From contig CBFHSX010000002.1 of NCBI GenBank assembly GCA_965658615.1, positions 28,207 to 92,206 on the forward strand: a DNA stretch of 64,000 nucleotides. Reading direction: 5' to 3'. The translations under genes were made by a program, and so were the position numbers. Source of the DNA: UBA8337 sp965658615 (GTDB lineage Bacteria > Pseudomonadota > Alphaproteobacteria > RS24). Below, one piece after another: positions 15,448 to 23,465 of this stretch. Position 1 is the first letter of the stretch. The number at the start of each line of letters is the position of its first letter. The notes below the pieces were generated by a model. That model was not told where the DNA came from. It was given only the letters and a program-made list of their open reading frames with translations, and searched no databases.

Positions 15448-16206
15448 CTATTGGCCGATCATCACCGGCACGACCATCAGGTCAGGTGCCGCTTGTTGTT
15501 TGGCGATACGCAAAGCTGAGCGCAATTCGGTGTCGAAATCGCCGTCCAGATCGGTGAAGCTTTTGCTGGTTGTATTCCAAGCGCCGCTTTCTGCGCCATC
15601 CAGCGTCTGATAGACCAGCGCGACACGGCCAATGCGCAAAAACGCAACCGTGCGCTCTTCGCCATTAATGTCCATTTGGCCTTCATAGGCTTCAATGGTG
15701 CGGCCATATTCGTTTTCGATTTCATAGGCTTCGAGGATGAGACGATATTTTTCGGCCGGATTGGCGTCGGAGCGGTCCATCAAAGCGCGCAGATTTTGTA
15801 CACGGGCCCTGCGCTCATCGATGAGGAACGGAACATCCAAGTCGACAAAGGCCTCCAGCGCGTCGATCATGCGGAACATGAGCGGCACAATGGTCCGGTC
15901 AACATTGGTTACATCTTCGATTTGTTGGCGAATCGATACCATCTCGGCTTTTTGCGCCGTGATGAGTTTCTCCAATTGCGCGTTATATTCGCGCAGAGAT
16001 GCCAATTGTTTGAGCGCGGCGCGGTAATCGCGTGTCAGCGTGTCGGTTTCATCGTCCAACGCATCGATACGTTGCTGTGATGCTTTACCGTCAGATGTCG
16101 CGGCCTGCGCAACTTGCGTCACATTATCTAAAGATTGTGCCTTGGCCGGCTGTCCAGCCAGCGCCAATACGGCAATAAACGCAGAAAATAAGCCAATGAT
16201 TTTCAT
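15448..16206 (-). CDS. DUF3450-type periplasmic coiled-coil protein
   Basis: A 252-residue protein with a signal peptide (IIGLFSAFIAVLALAGQPAKA), a heptad-like region at about 40-100 (DALDDETDTLTRDYR, EYNAQLEKLITAQKAEMV), and a C-terminal part with LRIGRVALVYQTLDG. Its size, coiled coil and position directly ahead of a TtpC-like gene match the DUF3450 family that travels with TonB2 clusters. Molecular role unknown; probably a periplasmic accessory of the motor. First gene of the operon; AGGGGG precedes its ATG. Confidence 0.82.
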   Translation of the reverse strand: MKIIGLFSAFIAVLALAGQPAKAQSLDNVTQVAQAATSDGKASQQRIDALDDETDTLTRDYRAALKQLASLREYNAQLEKLITAQKAEMVSIRQQIEDVTNVDRTIVPLMFRMIDALEAFVDLDVPFLIDERRARVQNLRALMDRSDANPAEKYRLILEAYEIENEYGRTIEAYEGQMDINGEERTVAFLRIGRVALVYQTLDGAESGAWNTTSKSFTDLDGDFDTELRSALRIAKQQAAPDLMVVPVMIGQ

Positions 16207-16234
16207 GGCATCCCCCTAAAAAGGTCGTGTCTCC

Positions 16235-16272
16235 CTCAGATGGCACTCTCCCTTTAATAGGGTGTCACTGAG
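16235..16272. promoter_or_regulatory. Strong hairpin ahead of the TonB2-type operon
   Basis: CTCAG (16235-16239), one bulged A, TGGCACTC (16241-16248), an 11-base loop, GGGTGTCA (16260-16267), CTGAG (16268-16272). It forms a 13-pair stem with two G-T pairs, ending 29 bases from the DUF3450 start. It could be an operator or an mRNA leader element. The rest of 16207-16494 holds no gene. Confidence 0.5.
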
Positions 16273-16439
16273 GCCGTTGGTTTGTTTAATCAATGCTATC
16301 CCCAAAATCAAACGGAATCTCGGCTTTCCGTTATAAAAAACGTGAAATGACAGAAAAAATGGAATAAGTCGCTTTGTTTCCATGTTGTCGGCATGTTTTT
16401 AGATATTTGTGACCGCTTGGACCGCATTTTTCGGCTCGC

Positions 16440-16467
16440 TTGTGTTTTCGCCCCTCCCAGCTAGAAT
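16440..16467 (+). promoter_or_regulatory. Candidate promoter of the quinone-oxidoreductase-like gene
   Basis: TTGTGT (16440-16445), 16-base spacer, TAGAAT (16462-16467), with the gene start 27 bases further and a good ribosome site (AGAGAGGAC) in between. Confidence 0.45.
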
Positions 16468-16494
16468 GGCCGACAAACTCAGAGAGGACATATT

Positions 16495-17472
16495 ATGCGC
16501 GCATTGATGGTTTCGGATTTATTGCCCGATTTCGGCGGCGTTGCCTTGCGTGATATGGCCGAGCCGCAAGTCGGCGCCGGTGATGTCCTGATTAAAGTCG
16601 AAGCGGCTGCGCTGGGGTTTCCTGACCTCTTAATGACGCATGGCGGCTATCAGCACAAACCGCCTTTGCCTTTTGTGCCGGGCATGGAATTGGCCGGTGA
16701 AATTATCGCCATGGGCGCAAATGTCAGCGGCCTGAAGCCCGGCGATAAGGTGGTCAGCAGCGGTATTGGCGGTTTTGCCGAGATGTTTTGCGCCGCCGCC
16801 GACCGGGTGCGTAAATTGCCCGATAATATGAGCACCGCTGAAGGCGCCGCTTTCGGCTCGGCCTATCTGACGGCTTATGTATCGCTGGTGCGCCGCGGCA
16901 TGCTGGCAAAAGGTGAATGGCTTTTGGTGCATGGCGCAGCAGGCGGTGTCGGTCTGGCCGCCATTGATCTGGGCAAGCAATTGGGTGCGAAAATTATTGC
17001 CACCGCCTCCAAGGACGAAAAACTGGCCGCCATTGATAAGGCTTTTGCGCCCGACGCGCTGATCAATGTCAATGACGGGTTTCGTGAAAGGGTCAAGGAC
17101 CTGACCGGCGGCGGCGCAGATGTGATTTATGACCCGGTCGGCGGCGATGTGTTTGACGAAAGCGTGCGCTGCATTGCTTGGGGCGGGCGGCTTTTGGTCG
17201 TCGGCTTTGCCAATGGCCGTATTCCTCAAATTTCGGTCAATATGCCGCTGATTAAGGGTTTTTCCGTGGTCGGTGTGCGGGCCGGTGAATATGGCCGCCG
17301 CGACCCCATAAAAGGCGCCGAAAACCAAGAGGTGATTTGGGCGATGGCAGCGAAAGGACAATTGCGCCCGCATGTGCATGCCATTGTGCCGCTATCTGAA
17401 TGGCGCGAGGCCTTTGATATGATGCAAGCGCGCGATATTGTCGGGCGCGTCATTATTGATCCGCAAGCCTGA
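16495..17472 (+). CDS. Zinc-independent quinone oxidoreductase-like MDR protein
   Basis: Medium-chain dehydrogenase/reductase of the NADPH:quinone oxidoreductase (QOR/zeta-crystallin) group, 325 residues. Seen: a GroES-like N-terminal domain (LGFPDLLMTHGGYQ, PFVPGMELAGEI), then the nucleotide-binding motif HGAAGGVGLAAIDLGKQLGA at about 145-164, and DVIYDPVGGDVFDES. The zinc ligands of alcohol dehydrogenases are missing, as expected for QOR. Likely reduces quinones or unsaturated carbonyls with NADPH; the true substrate is unknown. Single gene with its own promoter. Confidence 0.9.
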   Translation: MRALMVSDLLPDFGGVALRDMAEPQVGAGDVLIKVEAAALGFPDLLMTHGGYQHKPPLPFVPGMELAGEIIAMGANVSGLKPGDKVVSSGIGGFAEMFCAAADRVRKLPDNMSTAEGAAFGSAYLTAYVSLVRRGMLAKGEWLLVHGAAGGVGLAAIDLGKQLGAKIIATASKDEKLAAIDKAFAPDALINVNDGFRERVKDLTGGGADVIYDPVGGDVFDESVRCIAWGGRLLVVGFANGRIPQISVNMPLIKGFSVVGVRAGEYGRRDPIKGAENQEVIWAMAAKGQLRPHVHAIVPLSEWREAFDMMQARDIVGRVIIDPQA

Positions 17473-17516
17473 TCAACAGGGCAAAAAAACCGCCGCTTTT
17501 TTAAGTGATTTGCCGC

Positions 17517-17544
17517 TTGACACCGGGCTTTTGGCTTGTATATT
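17517..17544 (+). promoter_or_regulatory. Sigma-70-type promoter of rplU-rpmA
   Basis: TTGACA (17517-17522), 16-base spacer, TATATT (17539-17544): close to consensus, as expected for ribosomal protein genes. It leaves a leader of about 80 bases with two small stems (GGGC...GCCC near 17562-17577 and GCCCTTTGGGC near 17608-17618), which might serve autoregulation. Confidence 0.7.
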
Positions 17545-17632
17545 CGCCGCTCAAGCCAGCAGGGGCGGTTTTTTGCCCGCAACGCTTGGTTTTATTGGAT
17601 AAACGCCCTTTGGGCATGACTGGATTGATACC

Positions 17633-18001
17633 ATGTATGCAGTAATTCGCACCGGTGGCAAACAATATCGCGTCAACAAAGACGATGTGATTGCGATCGA
17701 AAAGCTCGACGGCAAAGCCGGCGATAAGGTTAAATTTGACGATATTTTGATGCTGGGCGAAGACGGCAAAGAGCCGAAAATCGGCGAGCCGACCGTCAAA
17801 GGTGCCAGCGTTACGGCAGAAGTGCTGGAACAAGGCCGTGCCGATAAAATCTCGGTCATCAAATTCCGTCGTCGTAAAAACTACCACCGTAATAAAGGCC
17901 ATCGTCAACATGAGACGGTGCTGAAAATTACCGATATTTCGGCCAAGGCCGCCGCCAAAAAGGCAGCGCCGAAAGCTGAAGAAGCGGCAAGCGAGGAGTA
18001 A
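17633..18001 (+). CDS. rplU: 50S ribosomal protein L21
   Basis: Large-subunit ribosomal protein, 122 residues. Conserved MYAVIRTGGKQYRV at the N-terminus and IKFRRRKNYHRNKGHRQ in the rRNA-binding part. The C-terminus carries an Ala/Lys/Glu-rich tail of about 20 residues beyond the usual end, common in Alphaproteobacteria. Six bases separate it from rpmA. Confidence 0.98.
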   Translation: MYAVIRTGGKQYRVNKDDVIAIEKLDGKAGDKVKFDDILMLGEDGKEPKIGEPTVKGASVTAEVLEQGRADKISVIKFRRRKNYHRNKGHRQHETVLKITDISAKAAAKKAAPKAEEAASEE

Positions 18002-18007
18002 GGATAA

Positions 18008-18277
18008 ATGGCTCATAAAAAGGCAGGCGGTTCATCCCGTAACGGTCGCGACTCAGCCGGTCGCCGCCTTGGTGTCAAAAAATTCGGTGGCGAGCATGTC
18101 ATTCCGGGCAATATCATTATCCGCCAGCGCGGTACCAAATGGCACCCGGGCGATAATGTCGGCATGGGCAAAGACCACACGATTTTTGCCGTCACGGAAG
18201 GCAATGTGACGTTTAAAGAAGCCCGCGGTGGCCGCACGGTTGTTTCCGTTGCCCCATTGGCTGACGCTGCTGAATAG
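18008..18277 (+). CDS. rpmA: 50S ribosomal protein L27
   Basis: Large-subunit ribosomal protein near the peptidyl-transferase centre, 89 residues. It begins MAHKKAGGSSRNGRDS with no cleavable N-terminal extension and continues RLGVKKFGGEHVIPGNIIIRQRG, fully typical. Second gene of rplU-rpmA, closed by a terminator before obgE. Confidence 0.98.
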   Translation: MAHKKAGGSSRNGRDSAGRRLGVKKFGGEHVIPGNIIIRQRGTKWHPGDNVGMGKDHTIFAVTEGNVTFKEARGGRTVVSVAPLADAAE

Positions 18278-18310
18278 CGGGACTTGCTGACCCCGCATGG
18301 GGTCACGATA

Positions 18311-18348
18311 AAAAGGGAGATGGCCCCAACCGGCCCTCTCCCTTTTTT
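18311..18348 (+). terminator. Rho-independent terminator after rpmA
   Basis: AAAAGGGAGATGGCC pairs with GGCCCTCTCCCTTTT around a short loop and is followed by six T residues. A second small stem (TGACCCC/GGGGTCA, 18288-18305) lies just before it. Confidence 0.9.
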
Positions 18349-18404
18349 ATTTCGCACTTTATTCTTTCCGGCAAAACCGGTTATTTTGAGCGCAGGGACG
18401 CATT

Positions 18405-19472
18405 ATGAAATTTCTCGACCAAGCCAAAGTCTATATTCGCTCCGGTGACGGTGGTGCCGGTTGCGTGTCATTTCGGCGCGAGAAATATGTCGAATTTGGC
18501 GGCCCCGATGGCGGCGATGGCGGGCGTGGCGGCGATGTGATTGCCGAATGCGTCGACGGGCTTAACACACTGATCGATTATCGCTACCGCCAGCATTTCA
18601 AAGCCGGCACGGGCGTGCACGGCATGGGCCGCAACCGCACCGGTGCAGACGGTTTTGACAAAGTTTTGAAAGTGCCGGTCGGCACGCAAATTTTCGCCGA
18701 AGACAATGAAACCCTGCTCGCCGATTTGACCGAGATCGGTCAAGAGGTTGTGCTGGCCAAGGGCGGCAATGGCGGTTTTGGCAATGCGCGCTTTAAAGGC
18801 CCGTCCAATCAAGCCCCGCGCCATGCCAATCCCGGCCTTGAAGGTCGCGATGCGTGGGTCTGGCTGCGCCTCAAACTGATCGCCGATATCGGCCTTTTGG
18901 GTTTGCCCAATGCCGGCAAATCAACGCTTTTGTCGAGTGTCAGTCGCGCGCGGCCGAAAATTGCCGATTATCCCTTCACCACATTGCACCCTAATCTGGG
19001 TGTGGTTGGCGCGCCCGACCGTAAATCGGGCCGCGAATTTGTCATGGCCGATATTCCGGGGCTGATTGAGGGGGCGGCCGATGGCGCCGGTCTGGGGCAT
19101 CGCTTCCTCGGCCATGTCGAGCGCTGCGCCGCGCTTTTGCACCTTATCGATGTGACACAAGATAATCTGGCCGAGGCCTATTTGACTATTCGCAATGAAT
19201 TGGCGGCCTATGATGACGCCATGGTCGCAAAACCCGAACTGGTGGCGCTGACCAAATGCGATGCGCTGACGCCTGAATTGGTAGCCGATCAAAAAGCGCA
19301 AATCGAGCATGTCGTCAAAGGCGAAATTATCGAGATTTCCTCGGTCAGTGGCGACGGTCTGCAATATCTCTACGACCGGCTGCTGGCCATGATTGATGCC
19401 GACACACAAGCCAATGCCGCAGCCAATGCGACGGCCGGGGCGGGCTGGCATCCTTTGCGCGAGGGCGAGTAA
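18405..19472 (+). CDS. obgE: Obg family GTPase
   Basis: Ribosome-associated GTPase needed for 50S maturation and stress signalling, 355 residues. Glycine-rich Obg fold at 1-160 (GDGGAGCVSFRREKY, GGDGGRGGDV), then the G domain with GLPNAGKST, ADIPGLIEGAADG and TKCD. There is no extra C-terminal OCT domain, normal for the class. It follows the rpmA terminator and opens a long operon; its TAA overlaps the proB ATG. Confidence 0.97.
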   Translation: MKFLDQAKVYIRSGDGGAGCVSFRREKYVEFGGPDGGDGGRGGDVIAECVDGLNTLIDYRYRQHFKAGTGVHGMGRNRTGADGFDKVLKVPVGTQIFAEDNETLLADLTEIGQEVVLAKGGNGGFGNARFKGPSNQAPRHANPGLEGRDAWVWLRLKLIADIGLLGLPNAGKSTLLSSVSRARPKIADYPFTTLHPNLGVVGAPDRKSGREFVMADIPGLIEGAADGAGLGHRFLGHVERCAALLHLIDVTQDNLAEAYLTIRNELAAYDDAMVAKPELVALTKCDALTPELVADQKAQIEHVVKGEIIEISSVSGDGLQYLYDRLLAMIDADTQANAAANATAGAGWHPLREGE

Positions 19473-20599
19473 TGCGCGGCGCGGTCGACAAGGCAAAATT
19501 GCTGGTTGTGAAAACCGGTTCCTCGCTGCTGCTTGATGGCGAGGCGCTCAATCGGGCCTGGCTGGATGCGCTGGCCGCTGATCTGGCGACTTTGCGCGCC
19601 GCCGGGCAAGAGGTCATTATTGTCACATCGGGGGCGGTGGCGCTGGGCTGCGCCGCTTTAGGGCTGCAGCGCGCCAGCCTCAGCCTGGCCGAAACACAAG
19701 CCGCGGCCGCCAATGGACAAATCGCTCTGCTGCGCGGCTGGCAGGAAGCGCTGGGCGCGCAAGGCCTGCAAACCGCGCAAATTTTGTTGACGGCCGAGGA
19801 TACGGAGCAAAGACGCCGCTATCTCAATGCGCGGCAAACCATTCGCGCACTGCTGGATATTGGCGTCGTGCCGGTGATCAATGAAAATGACACAGTGGCG
19901 ACGCAAGAATTGCGCTATGGCGATAATGACCGGCTGGCGGCGCGTGTGGCGGCCATGGTATCGGCCGATTGTCTGTTGCTCCTATCCGATATTGACGGGC
20001 TGTATAGCGCCAATCCGAGCGAGCAAGCCGATGCCGCTTTTATCGACCGGATTGACAGAATTACCCCCGAAATTGAGGCCATGGCGGGCGGCACAGGCAG
20101 CGCCCATGGCTCGGGCGGCATGGTAACGAAACTACAAGCGGCGCAAATCGCGCAAAGCGCCGGCTGCCATATGGTGCTGGCCAGTGGCCGCGCGCTGAAC
20201 CCGATTGCCGCGCTGAAAAACGGCGCCCGCGCCAGCCTGTTTGCAGCGCATGACAGCCCGTTAAAAGCCCGCAAAAATTGGATCGCCCACACGCTGCACC
20301 CCGCCGGTCAATTGACCATGGATGCGGGCGCGGTGAAGGCTTTGCGAGCCGGCAAATCACTTTTGCCGGTCGGCGTCACGCAAATTGACGGGGCTTTTGA
20401 ACGCGGCGATTGCGTCAGCCTGATCGATGCGGCGGGCCATGAGATCGGCCGCGGACTGGCAGCCCTTGCCAGTGACGATGCGCTGCTTATGATGGGCAAA
20501 GCGAGCGGCGAAAGAGACGATATTCTGGGGGGACCTGGGCGCGCCGAATTGGTGCATCGCGACGATATGGTGCTCACCGAAAAAGGAGATGAGGCATGA
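19472..20599 (+). CDS. proB: Glutamate 5-kinase
   Basis: First step of proline synthesis: phosphorylates glutamate to glutamyl 5-phosphate. 375 residues: an amino-acid-kinase domain (VVKTGSSLL, IIVTSGAVALG, VPVINENDTVAT, LLSDIDGLY, GTGSAHGSGGMVTK) followed by a C-terminal PUA domain from about 275 (LPVGVTQIDGAFERGD). The start overlaps the obgE stop (TAATG), and the stop overlaps proA (ATGA), implying coupling. Confidence 0.97.
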   Translation: MRGAVDKAKLLVVKTGSSLLLDGEALNRAWLDALAADLATLRAAGQEVIIVTSGAVALGCAALGLQRASLSLAETQAAAANGQIALLRGWQEALGAQGLQTAQILLTAEDTEQRRRYLNARQTIRALLDIGVVPVINENDTVATQELRYGDNDRLAARVAAMVSADCLLLLSDIDGLYSANPSEQADAAFIDRIDRITPEIEAMAGGTGSAHGSGGMVTKLQAAQIAQSAGCHMVLASGRALNPIAALKNGARASLFAAHDSPLKARKNWIAHTLHPAGQLTMDAGAVKALRAGKSLLPVGVTQIDGAFERGDCVSLIDAAGHEIGRGLAALASDDALLMMGKASGERDDILGGPGRAELVHRDDMVLTEKGDEA

Positions 20600-21864
20600 G
20601 CGATAATCTGCAAGCCATGATGGCGCAATTGGGCGTCAATGCGAAGGCCGCGGCGCGGCAATTGACGACAGCGGCGACGGCGCAAAAAGACGCGGCGCTG
20701 CAGAACGCCGCCAATGAGCTGCGCGCCGATGCCGCCAATATTATCGCCGCCAATCAAGCGGATATGAAGCTGGCCGAAGCGCAAGAGGTCGGCGCCGCAC
20801 GGCTTGACCGCATCATGCTGGACGAAGCCCGCCTTGAAGGCATTGCCCAAGCGCTGGAAGCAATTATTTCGCTGGCCGATCCGGTCGGCACACCTTTGGC
20901 CAATTGGCAGGTCGAAAGCGGGTTGGATATCACCCGCGTGCGCGTGCCGCTTGGCGTTATCGGCGTGATTTATGAAAGCCGCCCCAATGTGACGGCCGAC
21001 GCCGCGGCCCTGTGCCTGAAATCGGGCAATGCGGTTATCCTGCGCGGCTCGTCAGAAATTCAAAACTCGGCGCGGCTTATCCATGGCTGTTTTGCCCGCG
21101 CGCTCACCGCGGCCGGGCTTGACCCGCATTGCGTGCAAATAGTCGACACGCCGGACCGGGCGGCCGTTGGCATGATGCTGGCCGGGCTGGACGGCAATAT
21201 TGACGTAATCGTGCCGCGTGGCGGCAAAGGGCTGGTTGGGCGCGTACAGGAAGAAGCGCGCGTTCCGGTTTTTGCGCATCTGGATGGCGTTTGCCATGTT
21301 TATGTGCATGAGGCTGCAGATCTCGATATGGCGTGCAATGTGGTGTTGAACGCCAAAATGCGCCGCACCGGTATTTGCGGTGCGGCCGAAACGCTGCTGG
21401 TTGATGCGGCCTGCGCCGACACGCATCTCGCCCCGCTGATTGAGGCGCTGCAAAAACAGGGCTGCGCCGTGCGCGGCGATGCGGCGGCGCAAAGCGTTAA
21501 TGAAGATGTCGAAACAGCCGGCGAGGATGATTGGTATGAAGAATATCTCGACGCGATTATCGCGGTCAAAACCGTCGCGGGTCTCGACGAGGCAGTTGAA
21601 CATATCGCCAAATATGGCTCGGGCCATACAGAGACCGTGATTTCCGAGGATGCGCAAACCGCGGCTGATTTTCTGACCCGCGTCGATAGCGCGATTGTCA
21701 TGCATAATGCCTCGACACAATTTGCCGATGGCGGCGAGTTCGGCATGGGGGCCGAGATCGGCATTGCCACGGGTCGCTTTCATGCGCGCGGGCCGGTCGG
21801 GCTGGAGCAATTGACCAGCTTCAAATATGCCGTGCGCGGCAACGGCCAGACGCGCCCCAAATGA
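20596..21864 (+). CDS. proA: Gamma-glutamyl phosphate reductase
   Basis: Second step of proline synthesis: NADPH-dependent reduction of glutamyl 5-phosphate to the semialdehyde. 422 residues of the aldehyde dehydrogenase superfamily; seen are VPLGVIGVIYESRPNVTADAA, the catalytic cysteine region RTGICGAAETLLVD, and GPVGLEQLTSFKY near the end. Overlaps proB by four bases and nadD by four bases. Confidence 0.97.
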   Translation: MSDNLQAMMAQLGVNAKAAARQLTTAATAQKDAALQNAANELRADAANIIAANQADMKLAEAQEVGAARLDRIMLDEARLEGIAQALEAIISLADPVGTPLANWQVESGLDITRVRVPLGVIGVIYESRPNVTADAAALCLKSGNAVILRGSSEIQNSARLIHGCFARALTAAGLDPHCVQIVDTPDRAAVGMMLAGLDGNIDVIVPRGGKGLVGRVQEEARVPVFAHLDGVCHVYVHEAADLDMACNVVLNAKMRRTGICGAAETLLVDAACADTHLAPLIEALQKQGCAVRGDAAAQSVNEDVETAGEDDWYEEYLDAIIAVKTVAGLDEAVEHIAKYGSGHTETVISEDAQTAADFLTRVDSAIVMHNASTQFADGGEFGMGAEIGIATGRFHARGPVGLEQLTSFKYAVRGNGQTRPK

Positions 21865-22460
21865 TGCAAACCGGCAAGCCGCCCTTTTTCAGCCGCGGCC
21901 AAACCGTGGTGCTGTTTGGCGGCAGTTTTGACCCGCCGCATGACGGCCACAGGCTGGTCGCCAAAGCCGCCTTGGCGCAGCTTCAGGCGGATTTTGTCTG
22001 GTGGTTGGTCAGTCCGCAAAACCCGTTAAAAGCTCACCGTCCCGGCGCGCAAAGCGACCGCTTGGCGGCGGCGCAAAAGCTGGCGCGGCACCCGAAATTC
22101 ATCGTCAGCAATGAAGAAGCCCGGCTTGGCACGCAATATGCGGCGGATACGGTGCAAGCGCTCAAACAAGCGCATCCGGGGGTCCGTTTCATCTGGCTCA
22201 TCGGCGCTGACAATCTGGCGCAAATGCACAAATGGAAAGACTGGCAGGTCTTGATGGGCGAGATTGCCATAGCGGTTTATCCGCGCCCCGGTGCGACGCT
22301 GAAAGCGCTGGCCGGCAAGGCGGCCTTGCGATTTGGCACCCGGCGTTTGCCAAGCGCCGAAGCCGCCCGGCTCGGCCGCAGTCGCGCGCCGGCTTGGACG
22401 CTTTTGCACGGTGTGCAGTCGGGTCAAAGCTCGACTGCTTTACGCCAAGCGCAAAAATGA
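21861..22460 (+). CDS. nadD: Nicotinate-nucleotide adenylyltransferase
   Basis: Adenylates nicotinate mononucleotide in NAD synthesis. 199 residues with GGSFDPPHDGHR (nucleotidyltransferase HxGH-type signature), WWLVSPQNPLK, FIWLIGADNLAQMHKWKDW and the C-terminal SSTALR. A second ATG lies in frame at 21864. ATGA overlap with proA. Confidence 0.95.
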   Translation: MMQTGKPPFFSRGQTVVLFGGSFDPPHDGHRLVAKAALAQLQADFVWWLVSPQNPLKAHRPGAQSDRLAAAQKLARHPKFIVSNEEARLGTQYAADTVQALKQAHPGVRFIWLIGADNLAQMHKWKDWQVLMGEIAIAVYPRPGATLKALAGKAALRFGTRRLPSAEAARLGRSRAPAWTLLHGVQSGQSSTALRQAQK

Positions 22461-22597
22461 AGGACGGCAAAGTGAATTGAAAAGCCAACCGAAATAATGC
22501 TAAAAAAACCTATGGCGGATTTCTGCCATGCAATGTCAAATGTGAGGTAAATACTCTGACCGACAAACAGCCAAGGGCGCAAGCGCCAAAGGCACAG

Positions 22598-22999
22598 ATG
22601 AAGCGTCCCGCTCCCGAGGACGGCGCGCTTCACTCCATGGTTCTGACCAGTCTCGATGATGATTTGGCGCAGGACATTATTACCATTGATCTGCAAGGTA
22701 AATCCGCAATAGCCGACCATATGGTCGTCGCCACCGGTCGTTCGCAACGCCATGTCGGCGCGCTGGCAGACCATTTACTGCGCAAGCTGAAAGAGGCGGG
22801 CGAGAAAAACGTCCGCACGGAAGGCCAGAGCACAGGCGATTGGGTGCTGGTCGATGCCGGTGATGTGGTGGTGCATATTTTCCGCGCCGAAGTGCGTGAA
22901 TTTTACGGGCTCGAAAAAATGTGGGCACCGGAAGCCGAGGCGCGTGCCTATGCGCCGGAAAAGGGTCTGACCGCCGGCATTGGCGCCGAAACGGCCTGA
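22598..22999 (+). CDS. rsfS: Ribosomal silencing factor RsfS
   Basis: Binds L14 and blocks subunit joining in poor growth conditions. 133 residues with LDDDLAQDIITIDLQGKS, MVVATGRSQRHVGALADHL, GDWVLVDAGDVVVHIF and REFYGLEKMW, all typical. ATG 22598 follows AAAGG. The frame stays open upstream, and a CTG at 22556 sits eight bases after a good GAGG, so a 14-residue extension from a rare start is possible. The 137-base gap from nadD is the largest in this operon and may hold an internal promoter. Confidence 0.95.
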   Translation: MKRPAPEDGALHSMVLTSLDDDLAQDIITIDLQGKSAIADHMVVATGRSQRHVGALADHLLRKLKEAGEKNVRTEGQSTGDWVLVDAGDVVVHIFRAEVREFYGLEKMWAPEAEARAYAPEKGLTAGIGAETA

Positions 23000-23003
23000 A
23001 CCG

Positions 23004-23465
23004 ATGCGCTTGTCAATCCTCGCCGTCGGGCAAATGCGCGGCACGGGTGAGGCTGCGCTTTACGAGACTTACGCCAAACGCATCGCCCAAGCCGGTCGGC
23101 AGATCGGGCTGGATGGTTTGCACGCCACCGAAATCAAAGAGCAAAGCGGCGCCGATGATCGCCTGGCCGCGCATTTGGCCGACCGCGCCAATGCGTTTAT
23201 CATCGCGCTGGATGAAACCGGCAAGGATATGAGCAGCCGCCAATTGGCCGATAAAATAGGCGTGTGGCGCGATGATGGGTGCCGCGAACTGGTTTTCATT
23301 ATCGGCGCGGCCGATGGCCTGCGCGATGATATCCGTCAACAGGCCAACCTCACCCTGTCTCTCGGCCGGATGACCTGGCCGCATATGCTGGCACGCGTGC
23401 TGCTGGCGGAACAAATTTATCGCGCCATTTCCATTTTGAGCGGACACCCTTATCATCGCGACTAA
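23004..23465 (+). CDS. rlmH: 23S rRNA pseudouridine(1915) methyltransferase RlmH
   Basis: SPOUT methyltransferase acting on pseudouridine 1915 of 23S rRNA. The family start is MRLSILAVGQMR at 23004 (153 residues); eight further codons upstream are open but overlap rsfS. Motifs: LDETGKDMSSRQLA, FIIGAADGL, LSLGRMTWPHMLARVLLAEQ and the invariant end HPYHRD. Its stop overlaps the envC start (TAATG). Confidence 0.96.
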   Translation: MRLSILAVGQMRGTGEAALYETYAKRIAQAGRQIGLDGLHATEIKEQSGADDRLAAHLADRANAFIIALDETGKDMSSRQLADKIGVWRDDGCRELVFIIGAADGLRDDIRQQANLTLSLGRMTWPHMLARVLLAEQIYRAISILSGHPYHRD

